Source: Arthrobacter sp.
GTDB taxonomy: Bacteria; Actinomycetota; Actinomycetes; Actinomycetales; Micrococcaceae
NCBI RefSeq assembly: GCF_031179385.1
Contig: NZ_JAPSHV010000008.1
Span: 1-52,945, forward strand
Direction: 5' to 3'
DNA: 52,945 nucleotides
Shown here in pieces: positions 1-7,674 of the stretch; position 1 is the stretch's first letter, and every line of letters begins with the position of its first letter. The notes beneath the pieces were generated by a model. It was not told where the DNA came from and did no database searches. It saw only the letters and a list, made by a program, of their open reading frames with translations. The position numbers were made by a program, and so were the translations under genes.

Positions 1-845
1 TTGGCGTTGAAGGCAACGCCAAGCCCGGCCGCCGCCAGCATGTCGAGGTCGTTGGCTCCGTCGCCCACGGCGACCGTGCGTTCGAGCGGAATGCCGGCTG
101 CCTCGGCCCAGGCGCGCAGGCAACGCTCCTTCTCCGCACGGTCCACGACCGGGCCGATGACCGAACCCGTCAGGGTCCCGGCATCCACACCGAGTTCGTT
201 GGCCTTGGCATGGGTGAGCTTCAGCCGCGCAGCGAGCGGCTCCAGAATCTGGCTGAACCCACCCGAGACGACCGCCACGAGATGGCCCGCGTCAAGGAAC
301 GCCTCCACGAGATGTTCGGCTCCCTCACTCAGTTCAATCCGGGTGCCGACGTCCTCGATGACGCCTTCGGCCAGCCCGGCGAGCACAGACACCCGTGCGT
401 GCAGGCTTTGGGCGAAATCGAGTTCTCCGCGCATCGCTGACTCTGTCACCGCCGCCACCTCGGCCTCTCGGCCGGCGTGTGCAGCAAGGAGCTCGATGAC
501 CTCCTGTTTTATCAGCGTTGAGTCCACATCCATGATGAGAAGCTTGGTTCCCTCGCTGAGGAGCGCGGGAGGTACAACGGCAATTCCAATGTCGTCGGAG
601 ATCAGCGGAGCGAGCGCGGTCCGCAACGTATCGATGTCGTTGTCCGAACTGACAGTCAGGCTGGAAACCTGATACCTGCCGCCGTTGTCCGTACTTTCGC
701 CGACGACGACGGCGCCCGTCGTTTGCATGGCGCGGCGCACCTTTGATTGATGCGAATCCTCCAGTCGGGTGCCGTAGCTGACCACCCTGAACATCTCCGT
801 CACGTGCGCGCATGGCCTTTCATCGGTCCGACTCTCACCTGTCAT
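1..845 (-). CDS. serB: Phosphoserine phosphatase SerB (3' end outside window)
   Basis: Haloacid-dehalogenase family enzyme that removes phosphate from O-phosphoserine, the last step of serine synthesis in the cytoplasm. Reading the minus strand, the visible 281 residues hold the nucleophile motif DVDST (about 106-110), the SGG motif II (194-196), a lysine in motif III, and GDGAND (261-266) that binds Mg. About 100 residues precede the catalytic domain, as in actinobacterial SerB proteins with an N-terminal regulatory (ACT-like) part; I infer this domain from length only. The frame runs off the window at base 1, so the C-terminus is missing. The start is uncertain: ATG at 845 has no clear ribosome site; GTG at 803 (weak AAAGG 12 bases upstream) and ATG at 794 are alternatives. 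It is divergent from the ABC ATPase gene. Confidence 0.93.
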   Translation of the reverse strand, partial: MTGESRTDERPCAHVTEMFRVVSYGTRLEDSHQSKVRRAMQTTGAVVVGESTDNGGRYQVSSLTVSSDNDIDTLRTALAPLISDDIGIAVVPPALLSEGTKLLIMDVDSTLIKQEVIELLAAHAGREAEVAAVTESAMRGELDFAQSLHARVSVLAGLAEGVIEDVGTRIELSEGAEHLVEAFLDAGHLVAVVSGGFSQILEPLAARLKLTHAKANELGVDAGTLTGSVIGPVVDRAEKERCLRAWAEAAGIPLERTVAVGDGANDLDMLAAAGLGVAFNA

Positions 846-946
846 TATGATGCTCAGCGCAGTGGCCGTGAAACCGGCGCAGGGCGGGGTCTAACGGGTG
901 CGTCACGTCCTGACGGTTGATTTAACGTTCAAGGCCGCACTTGGCC

Positions 947-961
947 TAGTGTCTACTGTCA
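947..961 (+). promoter_or_regulatory. Putative -10 box of a leaderless mRNA (ABC ATPase)
   Basis: TAGTGT at 947-952 lies eight bases before the ATG at 961, the spacing expected if transcription starts at the start codon. No Shine-Dalgarno is visible and no good -35 is seen. Inference from spacing only. Confidence 0.35.
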
Positions 962-1746
962 TGAGTGATGTTCTGGAACTCTCCGGGGTAAGCCTTGTCC
1001 GTGGAGGGAAGGCGCTCCTGGACGACGTCGACTGGCAGGTCCGCGAAGGTGAGCGCTGGGTGGTCATGGGACCGAACGGTGCCGGCAAGACGACCCTGCT
1101 GCAGATCGCTGGTGCCCGGATTCATCCCACCCGCGGGGTCGCCGGAATACTCGATGAAGTGTTGGGCGCCGTCGACGTCTTTGAGCTGCGCCCGAGGATC
1201 GGCCTCGCCTCCGCTGCGCTGGCCTCGCAGATCCCTGAACACGAAACCGTTCTCAACGTTGTGGTCACGGCCTCGTACGGAGTGACCGGGCGCTGGCGTG
1301 AGCAGTACGAAAAGCTGGACGAGCGTCGAGCCTTCAAGCTGCTCGACACCTGGGGTGTGTCCACGCTGATGAACCGCCCGTTTGCTTCCCTGAGTGAGGG
1401 TGAGCGCAAGCGCGTGCAGATAGCACGTGCCCTAATGGCCGACCCCGAACTCCTGCTGCTGGACGAGCCCGCTGCCGGCCTGGACCTGTCCGGGCGGGAG
1501 GACCTCGTCGCGCGCCTGAGCGAACTGGCCGCAGATGAGGATTCACCCGCGATTGTCCTGGTAACCCACCACCTTGAAGAGGTGCCGCCGGGCTTCACCC
1601 ACGCCATGCTGATGCGGGAAGGCGCCGTGGTGGCAGCTGGACCCATCGGCGAGGTTCTAGTTGCAGACCTCTTGAGTGAGGCGTTCGACATGCCCCTCCA
1701 GGTCACGCATCGGGACGGCCGCTACAGTGCCGTAGCCCGCTCCTAG
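961..1746 (+). CDS. ABC transporter ATP-binding protein, YlmA-like
   Basis: A stand-alone ABC ATPase of 261 residues. It shows Walker A GPNGAGKT (37-44), the signature LSEGERKRVQIARA, Walker B with LLLLDEPAAGLD, and the H-loop VTHH. No permease gene that obviously belongs to it lies beside it; the next gene is a TauE-type carrier, which does not need an ATPase. The protein resembles YlmA-type soluble ABC proteins, whose substrate is unknown. An upstream in-frame GTG at 898 would add 21 residues, but the ATG at 961 matches the family start and sits at leaderless spacing from a -10-like box. It has an 18-base gap to the next gene, so an operon is likely. Confidence 0.9.
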   Translation: MSDVLELSGVSLVRGGKALLDDVDWQVREGERWVVMGPNGAGKTTLLQIAGARIHPTRGVAGILDEVLGAVDVFELRPRIGLASAALASQIPEHETVLNVVVTASYGVTGRWREQYEKLDERRAFKLLDTWGVSTLMNRPFASLSEGERKRVQIARALMADPELLLLDEPAAGLDLSGREDLVARLSELAADEDSPAIVLVTHHLEEVPPGFTHAMLMREGAVVAAGPIGEVLVADLLSEAFDMPLQVTHRDGRYSAVARS

Positions 1747-1764
1747 CGGACCGGTACGAACTTC

Positions 1765-2541
1765 GTGGACCTACTGCGCGACGGCCTGATCCTCCTCGGT
1801 GGCCTTTGGGCCGGAACCATCAACACGATCGTCGGCTCCGGAACCCTGGTGACCTTCCCCATCCTCGTGGCTCTGGGCTACGCACCGGTGACGGCCACCA
1901 TCAGCAACGCGATGGGGCTCGTGGCCGGTAACGTATCCGGCGCGTGGGGGTACCGGGAGGAGCTGAAGGACCACAGAAGAACCCTCGCAAAGCTCTTGCC
2001 CGCTTCCTTGCTCGGCGGCATCACCGGTGCCGCCCTGCTCCTGAACCTTCCGGAGACGGTCTTCGAGATCGTCGCGCCGTTCCTGATCGTCGTTGCCCTG
2101 GGGTTCGTGATCTTCCAGCCGAAGCTGCAGCGCTGGGTCCGCCGTCGTGCGGAATCGAAACCGCCTACCCGGTCCCACCCGCTCGCATTGACGGTGCTGG
2201 TATTCCTGGCCGGCGTGTACGGCGGCTACTTCGTCGCAGCGCAGGGCATCCTGCTCGTCGGCATCCTTGGTGTCTTTCTGCACGGCACCATGCAATCGGC
2301 CAACGCGATGAAAAACGTGCTGGTGCTGGGCGTGAACCTTATTGCGGCCGTTTCCTACATGATCTTCGCCTTCGACCGGATCGAGTGGTGGGTTGTTCTG
2401 CTCATTGGCATCGGCTCCCTGATCGGCGGCATCATCGGTTCAAAGGTCGGCCGTCGGCTTTCCCCCGTGGTGCTACGCAGCGTGATCGTCATCCTTGGCC
2501 TGGTTGCCCTCTACGCGATGATCGCGCGGCTGGTGAGCTAG
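1765..2541 (+). CDS. TauE/SafE family sulfite exporter-like membrane protein
   Basis: Polytopic membrane protein of 258 residues with about eight hydrophobic segments. The N-terminal repeat has the typical glycine-rich pattern GTINTIVGSGTLVTFPILV, followed by ATISNAMGLVAGN; the second half repeats the pattern (GGYFVAAQGILLVGIL, then NAMKNVLVLGVNLIAAV). This is the TauE/SafE (DUF81) family, carriers linked to export or uptake of sulfite, sulfoacetate and other small anions. The substrate cannot be read from sequence. GTG start at 1765. It lies between an ABC ATPase gene and a TrmH gene, both on the same strand; the TrmH frame begins one base after its stop. Confidence 0.88.
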   Translation: MDLLRDGLILLGGLWAGTINTIVGSGTLVTFPILVALGYAPVTATISNAMGLVAGNVSGAWGYREELKDHRRTLAKLLPASLLGGITGAALLLNLPETVFEIVAPFLIVVALGFVIFQPKLQRWVRRRAESKPPTRSHPLALTVLVFLAGVYGGYFVAAQGILLVGILGVFLHGTMQSANAMKNVLVLGVNLIAAVSYMIFAFDRIEWWVVLLIGIGSLIGGIIGSKVGRRLSPVVLRSVIVILGLVALYAMIARLVS

Positions 2542-2542
2542 G

Positions 2543-3355
2543 TTGCCGCTGGAAATACTCACTGACGCGTCAGATCCCCGCGTCACCGATTACACCGGCC
2601 TCACCGACACCCAGCTGCGTCGGCGGCGGGAACCGGCGGAGGGCCTCTATATCGCCGAAAGCACGAAGGTGCTCCGCAGGGCGATCGACGCCGGTCATAC
2701 TCCTCGTTCCTTCTTCCTGACGGACAAGTGGCTGCCGGATCTCGAGGACGTCCTTGGCCGGTTTCCGGACGTGCCCGCCTACGTTGGCTCTGAGGCCGTA
2801 CTCGAGGAGATCACCGGTTTCCATCTGCACCGCGGAGCGCTGGCGGCCATGAACCGGCCCGCCCCGCGCGGCGTGGAAGACGTTCTGCGCGAAGCGCACC
2901 GCGTCGTCGTGCTTGAGGACATGGTGGATCACACCAATCTTGGCGCCGTGTTCCGCTCCGCTGCGGCGCTCGGCATCGACGCGGTCCTGGTTACTCCGCG
3001 ATGCGCGGATCCTCTGTACCGCAGGGCAATCCGCGTCAGCATGGGAACCGTATTCCAGGTCCCCTGGGTCAGGCTTGAATCCTGGCCGGACAGCATCAGC
3101 ACCCTGCGCGACCTCGGTTTCCTGGTCGCAGCGCTGGCCCTTGAGCCAGGGTCGATCGAATTGCAGGAGCTGTCACAGCGAAACCCTGAACGCCTTGCTC
3201 TAGTCCTCGGTACTGAAGGTGAGGGGCTCTCTCCACAGACCATCGAAAGCTCGGATCTCATCGTCCGTATTCCCATGAGCAATGCCGTCGACTCGCTCAA
3301 CGTTGCAGCAGCGGGGGCCGTCGCCTTCTGGGAGTGCCGCCGTCGTACCGGCTGA
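2543..3355 (+). CDS. TrmH/SpoU family RNA 2'-O-methyltransferase
   Basis: SPOUT-class methyltransferase of 270 residues that transfers a methyl group from SAM to a ribose 2'-hydroxyl of rRNA or tRNA. An N-terminal substrate-binding domain (about 1-105) is followed by the knotted catalytic domain: motif 1 with DHTNLGAVFRSAAALG, motif 2 LGTEGEGLS, and motif 3 IPMSNAVDSLNVAAAGAVA. The start is TTG at 2543, one base after the preceding stop, so translation is probably coupled. Closest in layout to actinobacterial TsnR/RlmB-like proteins; the exact target nucleotide is not decided. Confidence 0.9.
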   Translation: MPLEILTDASDPRVTDYTGLTDTQLRRRREPAEGLYIAESTKVLRRAIDAGHTPRSFFLTDKWLPDLEDVLGRFPDVPAYVGSEAVLEEITGFHLHRGALAAMNRPAPRGVEDVLREAHRVVVLEDMVDHTNLGAVFRSAAALGIDAVLVTPRCADPLYRRAIRVSMGTVFQVPWVRLESWPDSISTLRDLGFLVAALALEPGSIELQELSQRNPERLALVLGTEGEGLSPQTIESSDLIVRIPMSNAVDSLNVAAAGAVAFWECRRRTG

Positions 3356-3368
3356 CCGGCGGGCGCTT

Positions 3369-3397
3369 TTACGGATCGGGAGCAGGTGCGGTAGAGT
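3369..3397 (+). promoter_or_regulatory. Possible promoter of the L31 gene
   Basis: TAGAGT at 3392-3397 resembles an actinobacterial -10 box; TTACGG at 3369-3374, 17 bases upstream, could be a weak -35. It would give a leader of about 70 bases before the L31 start at 3476. I saw no convincing Zur operator here. Confidence 0.35.
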
Positions 3398-3475
3398 TGG
3401 TTGCTGGCCTGCGGGCCGCCAACTTTCACATCACCGGTGTCTGGCAAAATCCAGGCAACTACAGAAGGTACTCCT

Positions 3476-3730
3476 ATGAAGTCTGATATCCACCCCAAGT
3501 ACACAGCGGTGGTCTTCCGCGACCTCGCTTCCGAGAAGTCTTTCCTCACCCGTTCAACGGTCACCTCTGACAAGACCGTCGAGTGGGAAGACGGCAACAC
3601 CTACCCGCTGGTAGAGGTGGAAATCTCCTCGGAGTCGCACCCGTTCTACACCGGCAAGCAGCGCATCATGGACTCTGCCGGTCGCGTTGAGCGCTTCAAC
3701 CAGCGCTTCAAGGGCTTCGGCAAGAAGTAG
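3476..3730 (+). CDS. rpmE2: 50S ribosomal protein L31 type B (zinc-independent)
   Basis: Ribosomal protein of 84 residues with the L31 signature (MKSDIHPKY, then SHPFYTGKQ, then [10 protein letters not shown]). It lacks the CxxC pair that binds zinc in the type A protein, so it is the C-minus paralogue. In many bacteria this form replaces zinc-bearing L31 when zinc is scarce, under Zur control; I did not find a clear Zur box, so that control is not shown here. ATG at 3476 has AGAAGG about eight bases upstream. It is followed at once by a strong terminator, so it is probably monocistronic. Confidence 0.96.
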   Translation: MKSDIHPKYTAVVFRDLASEKSFLTRSTVTSDKTVEWEDGNTYPLVEVEISSESHPFYTGKQRIMDSAGRVERFNQRFKGFGKK

Positions 3731-3748
3731 CCTCGTTTAGTCTGCGCC

Positions 3749-3790
3749 GCTGGGCCCGAACCGGAATTTCCGGTTCGGGCCCAGCGCTTT
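3749..3790 (+). terminator. Rho-independent terminator after rpmE2
   Basis: Near-perfect GC-rich hairpin: the left arm 3749-3766 pairs with 3768-3785, in practice a CCGG-closed stem with an A/T loop, followed by GCGCTTT. It separates rpmE2 from lplA. Confidence 0.85.
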
Positions 3791-3821
3791 AACCGAAGTA
3801 CAAAGTGGCGGCAGGAGGATT

Positions 3822-4895
3822 ATGGGAAAGGCATCAATGCGGCAGCATCACGGGGAGTTCAAGGTGCCGGGGGGCAAGCTGGTCGTCGCGGACACCGATG
3901 TCGTCGGCGGCAAGCTCAGCGGCGTATCCATCAACGGTGACTTCTTCCTGGAACCGGATGAGGCCCTCGACGACATCAATGCCGCCCTTGAGGGCCTGCC
4001 CGCCGACACCCTGCACGGAGACCTGGCATCGGCGATCCGCCGGAGGATACGCGCAGACGCGCAGCTGTTCGGATTCTCGCCCGAGGCGGTAGCCACGGCC
4101 GTCCGGCGAGCCCTCGGGAAGGCTTCATCGTGGGCGGATCATCAGTGGGAGATCATCCCTCCCACGCCTCTCTCCACGGCCATGCACGTAGCCATGGACG
4201 AAGTGCTGACGCGCGAAGTGGGAGCCGGCCGGAGGAATCCCACCCTGCGCTTCTGGGAATGGGAAAGCCCGTCCGTGGTCATCGGCAGCTTCCAGTCCGT
4301 GCGCAACGAGGTGGATGAGGAAGCCGTCCGCCGTCACGGTGTGAACGTGGTCCGTCGGATCAGCGGTGGGGGAGCGATGTTCATGGAGCATGGAAACGCC
4401 ATCACGTACTCCCTCTACATCCCGCAGTCGCTGGTGGACGGGTTGAGTTTCGCTGATTCCTACCCCTTCCTCGACGACTGGGTCATGGAGGGATTGAGGC
4501 AACTCGGCATCTCGGCGTGGTACCAGCCGCTCAACGACATCGCCACTGACCTCGGCAAGATTGGCGGCGCGGCCCAGAAACGACTGAGCAACGGCGGCAT
4601 GCTCCACCACGTGACGATGTCCTATGACATCGATGCCGACAAGATGCTCGAGGTCCTGAGGATCGGCCGGGAGAAACTCTCGGATAAGGGAATCAAGAGC
4701 GCAAAGAAACGGGTGGATCCTCTCCGCCGGCAGACGGGACTGGCCCGCGAGGAGATCATCCAGATACTGAGCGACACCTTCCGGAAGCGGTATCAGGCCA
4801 CGGAGGGTTCGCTCAGTCCGGCGGAGATGTCGGCAGCGCAGTCTCTGGTCGAGGAAAAATTCGGTACCGACGAATGGCTCTACCGGGTTCCGTAG
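3822..4895 (+). CDS. lplA: Lipoate-protein ligase A with N-terminal accessory domain
   Basis: Attaches lipoate to lysine of lipoyl domains (pyruvate and 2-oxoglutarate dehydrogenases, glycine cleavage H) in an ATP-dependent reaction. The protein has 357 residues. Residues about 10-100 (FKVPGGKLVVAD, ISGDFF-like SINGDFFLEPDEA) match the small LplB/accessory domain. The catalytic biotin/lipoyl-ligase fold follows from about 115, with RRISGGGAMFMEHGNAITYS-type lipoyl-AMP loop near 180 and the conserved lysine in DLGKIGGAAQKR. In E. coli LplA the accessory domain is at the C-terminus, so the order here is reversed. ATG at 3822 has GGAGG six bases upstream. The gene is convergent with pepN, with three bases between the stops. 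The exact role (salvage or octanoate transfer) is not decided. Confidence 0.88.
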   Translation: MGKASMRQHHGEFKVPGGKLVVADTDVVGGKLSGVSINGDFFLEPDEALDDINAALEGLPADTLHGDLASAIRRRIRADAQLFGFSPEAVATAVRRALGKASSWADHQWEIIPPTPLSTAMHVAMDEVLTREVGAGRRNPTLRFWEWESPSVVIGSFQSVRNEVDEEAVRRHGVNVVRRISGGGAMFMEHGNAITYSLYIPQSLVDGLSFADSYPFLDDWVMEGLRQLGISAWYQPLNDIATDLGKIGGAAQKRLSNGGMLHHVTMSYDIDADKMLEVLRIGREKLSDKGIKSAKKRVDPLRRQTGLAREEIIQILSDTFRKRYQATEGSLSPAEMSAAQSLVEEKFGTDEWLYRVP

Positions 4896-4898
4896 GCC

Positions 4899-7568
4899 TC
4901 ACCCCGCAGAAGCCGGTTGCCCCTCCAGCCGACCGCGGGCACCTTCTCCGCTGGTTTGCACGGCCTGGGCGCGGAGTCGGCGCATCAGATGATCACGCTC
5001 CTCCAGCACAATTCGGCGCAGCGACTGTGGGGCATCGGCATGCTCATCCAGCCATGCGTCCGTCAGCTGCACCACGGGGTGGTCGACAGGTAGCTCGCCG
5101 GACTGGAGGTCCTGATGTGCAGGAAACAATCCGCGCACAATCCTGGCAGACATTTCGATCGGCAATTCGCGCCATACCCGGTCGATCTCATGGAAATAAG
5201 CGGCGACGTAGGGCTCGTGCAGCTCTTTGGGACCCTCCTGAAAGCCCAGGATGGTCGCGCTGAGCAACTCGTTGGAGAGCCTGTCGCCGAAGACCACTTC
5301 CTTCCAGGCCTTCGCCTTGACTCCCGCGTCCGGGAAGGCTGTGCAGGCGGTTGTGAAGCCGGAGCGTCCCGCTGCGGTGTGGTCGCGCTGCAATGCGGCT
5401 TCAAGCTCGTCGACTGTCGCAAGATTCTGTGCAGATAGCGCCTGCCAGAATTGCCATGTCAGGTCGTCGTCAATGACCAGTCCGTCAATCGACACGGATC
5501 CCTCCAGGAGCCCGCGCAGCAAGGGTGCGTGGACTGCGGTCTTTCGAGAGATCGCTGCGAGCGCGCGAGCCCACACCAACTGATGATCGGAGGCGGGTTC
5601 AGCGCTGCGGAGCCCACGCATCAGAAAGGCCGCGAACCGCTCACGCAGAGCCGGACGGTCCGCCGCGGGAGCATAGTGTTCAATGGCGTGCCGGGCGTTC
5701 TGGAGCAGCTGCTGAAGGACCCCCACGCCTTCCTCGGCTGGAGCAGTGCGCTCGACAGCGTTCACATAGTCGTTTGCGGTTAACAATGCGTCCCGCGTCG
5801 AGGACCAGAGAGCGGCCAGACAGACGGCCCGCGCCAATGGCTCCTCGAGACGATCGCCGGCGGCAAGGAGAGTTGTCAGGGAGCGCTCATCGAAAACAAG
5901 CTTTGCGTAGGTGAGGTCGTCGTCGTTGATCAGGAGGAGGTCGGGCTGCCGGCAGCCGACCAGTTCCGGAACTTCGGTTCGGGCGCCGTCCACCATCACG
6001 CTGTGGTAGGCGGTGCGGAGCAGCCTGCCGTTTACGTCCAGTGAGAAAAGACCCAACCGGATACGGTGCGGGCGGGGGGCCGATGTCCCGGTCACGGGGT
6101 CGTCGGCTCGCTGGAGGATCGCAACGGACGTGTACGCGCCGTCGCCGTCGGTGCGCACTTCGGCCTCCAGTTGCGGCACGCCGGAGGTCTGCAGCCAGCA
6201 GCGGGCCCACTCTGACATGTCCCTGCCGGAGGCGGCGCTGAGCGCACTCAGCAGATCGACCAGTGCCGTATTCGAGAAGGCATGCTCCCGGAAATAGGAT
6301 CGTGCGGCCCTGGTGAATGCGTCGAACCCTGCATATGCGACCAGCTGCTTGAGTACCGATGCGCCCTTGGCGTAGGTGATGCCGTCGAAGTTGAGCTTCG
6401 CAGCCTCCAGATCGACAATATCGGCGACGATCGGGTGAGTTGACGGGAGCTGGTCCTGGAGGTAGGCCCAGGACTTCCGGCGCGTGGCGAACGTGACCCA
6501 GGACGTAGCGGATCCCAGTGCTTCCGCAACCGCAAGTGCTCCCGAGAAGTCGGCGAAGGACTCCTTCAGCCACAGGTCGTCCCACCAGGTCATTGTCACA
6601 AGGTCGCCGAACCACATATGGGCCATCTCGTGCATGATCGTGTTGTCGCGCGCCTCGTATTGGGCATGGGTAGCCCGGGAAGTGAAGACGTAGGACTCCG
6701 TGAAGGTCACCAGCCCCGGATTCTCCATGGCGCCAAGGTTGTACTCAGGCACAAAAGCCTGATCGTACTTCCCAAAGGGATAGGGGTAGCGAAACAGGTC
6801 ATGAAAGTACGTCAAACCGCGCCGGGTCGTGTCGAAGATGCGCTCTGCGTCCAGGTGTTCAGCGAGCGAACGGCGGCAGAAGAGCGACAGAGGGATCGTC
6901 AGTACCTCGCCGTCACCGACGATCCCGGTCCAGCTATCCGTCACTGATGCGTACGGACCCGCAAGCACGGTCGTGATGTAGGTGGAGATGCGCTCGGTGG
7001 GCTTGAAGTGCCAGGTGGCCGAACCGTCGTCGTGCTGGTCCCGGCTGTTCTCGGAACCGTTGGAGGCGACCGTCCAGGATTCGGGCGCGCGGACGTGAAA
7101 GCTGAAGGATGCCTTGAGGTCGGGCTGTTCGAAGCAGGCGAACACGCGCCGTGCGTCCGCCGGTTCGTACTGGGTGTAGAGGTAGGTTGCATCGTCGGCT
7201 GGGTCCTGGAAGCGGTGCATGCCCTCACCGCTTCGGCTGTAGAGGGCAGTCCCCTCCACGATGACGGTGTTCCGCGCTGCAAGATTCGGAAGAAGAATGC
7301 GTGCGCCGTCGACTGCCTGCACTGGATCGAGGACCTCGCCATTGAGGATGACGGCCGCGATGCCGGAGTGGATGAAATCGAGGAAGGTGCCCGCGCCGGG
7401 GGTCGAGCAGTCGAAGGTGATTTCCGTACGGGAGGAGAAACCGGGGTTCTGACGGTCTTCGGCCGTGCGCAGGTCGAGCGCTACATCGTAGCTGGTGACG
7501 CTGATGATTGCTGAGCGGCCGGCCGCCTCATCGCGGCGCAGATTTTCGTTGTGCACCGGCCTATTCAA
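4899..7568 (-). CDS. pepN: Aminopeptidase N (M1 zinc metallopeptidase)
   Basis: Cytoplasmic zinc aminopeptidase of up to 889 residues that removes N-terminal amino acids from peptides. It shows the substrate-binding GAMEN motif (279-283), the zinc motif HEMAH (313-317) with the third ligand E336 in KESFADF, and an ERAP1-like C-terminal helical domain. The start is uncertain: TTG at 7568 gives the longest frame, while GTG at 7556 gives MHNENLRRDEA, closer to the usual actinobacterial N-terminus. No signal peptide is seen. It is divergent from the ATP-grasp gene (about 106-base gap). In a cell with a Pup proteasome, such peptidases finish the breakdown of released peptides (inference). Confidence 0.95.
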   Translation of the reverse strand: MNRPVHNENLRRDEAAGRSAIISVTSYDVALDLRTAEDRQNPGFSSRTEITFDCSTPGAGTFLDFIHSGIAAVILNGEVLDPVQAVDGARILLPNLAARNTVIVEGTALYSRSGEGMHRFQDPADDATYLYTQYEPADARRVFACFEQPDLKASFSFHVRAPESWTVASNGSENSRDQHDDGSATWHFKPTERISTYITTVLAGPYASVTDSWTGIVGDGEVLTIPLSLFCRRSLAEHLDAERIFDTTRRGLTYFHDLFRYPYPFGKYDQAFVPEYNLGAMENPGLVTFTESYVFTSRATHAQYEARDNTIMHEMAHMWFGDLVTMTWWDDLWLKESFADFSGALAVAEALGSATSWVTFATRRKSWAYLQDQLPSTHPIVADIVDLEAAKLNFDGITYAKGASVLKQLVAYAGFDAFTRAARSYFREHAFSNTALVDLLSALSAASGRDMSEWARCWLQTSGVPQLEAEVRTDGDGAYTSVAILQRADDPVTGTSAPRPHRIRLGLFSLDVNGRLLRTAYHSVMVDGARTEVPELVGCRQPDLLLINDDDLTYAKLVFDERSLTTLLAAGDRLEEPLARAVCLAALWSSTRDALLTANDYVNAVERTAPAEEGVGVLQQLLQNARHAIEHYAPAADRPALRERFAAFLMRGLRSAEPASDHQLVWARALAAISRKTAVHAPLLRGLLEGSVSIDGLVIDDDLTWQFWQALSAQNLATVDELEAALQRDHTAAGRSGFTTACTAFPDAGVKAKAWKEVVFGDRLSNELLSATILGFQEGPKELHEPYVAAYFHEIDRVWRELPIEMSARIVRGLFPAHQDLQSGELPVDHPVVQLTDAWLDEHADAPQSLRRIVLEERDHLMRRLRAQAVQTSGEGARGRLEGQPASAG

Positions 7569-7674
7569 CCACGGCCCGCCCAGGACCTACCGTGGAGACG
7601 GAACGGGCGGTTGCCGAAGACCCGGAGCGTCGCGCCGGTAGGTAAACAAGGCCGATGCATGGCAATGTGGTGCC

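Noticed and set aside
1-672. A plus-strand open frame at the left edge
   Set aside because: The minus strand reads as SerB with all HAD motifs, so the plus frame is antisense.
3369-3476. Zur operator before the zinc-independent L31 gene
   Set aside because: No AT-rich palindrome of the Zur type is seen in the 120 bases upstream.
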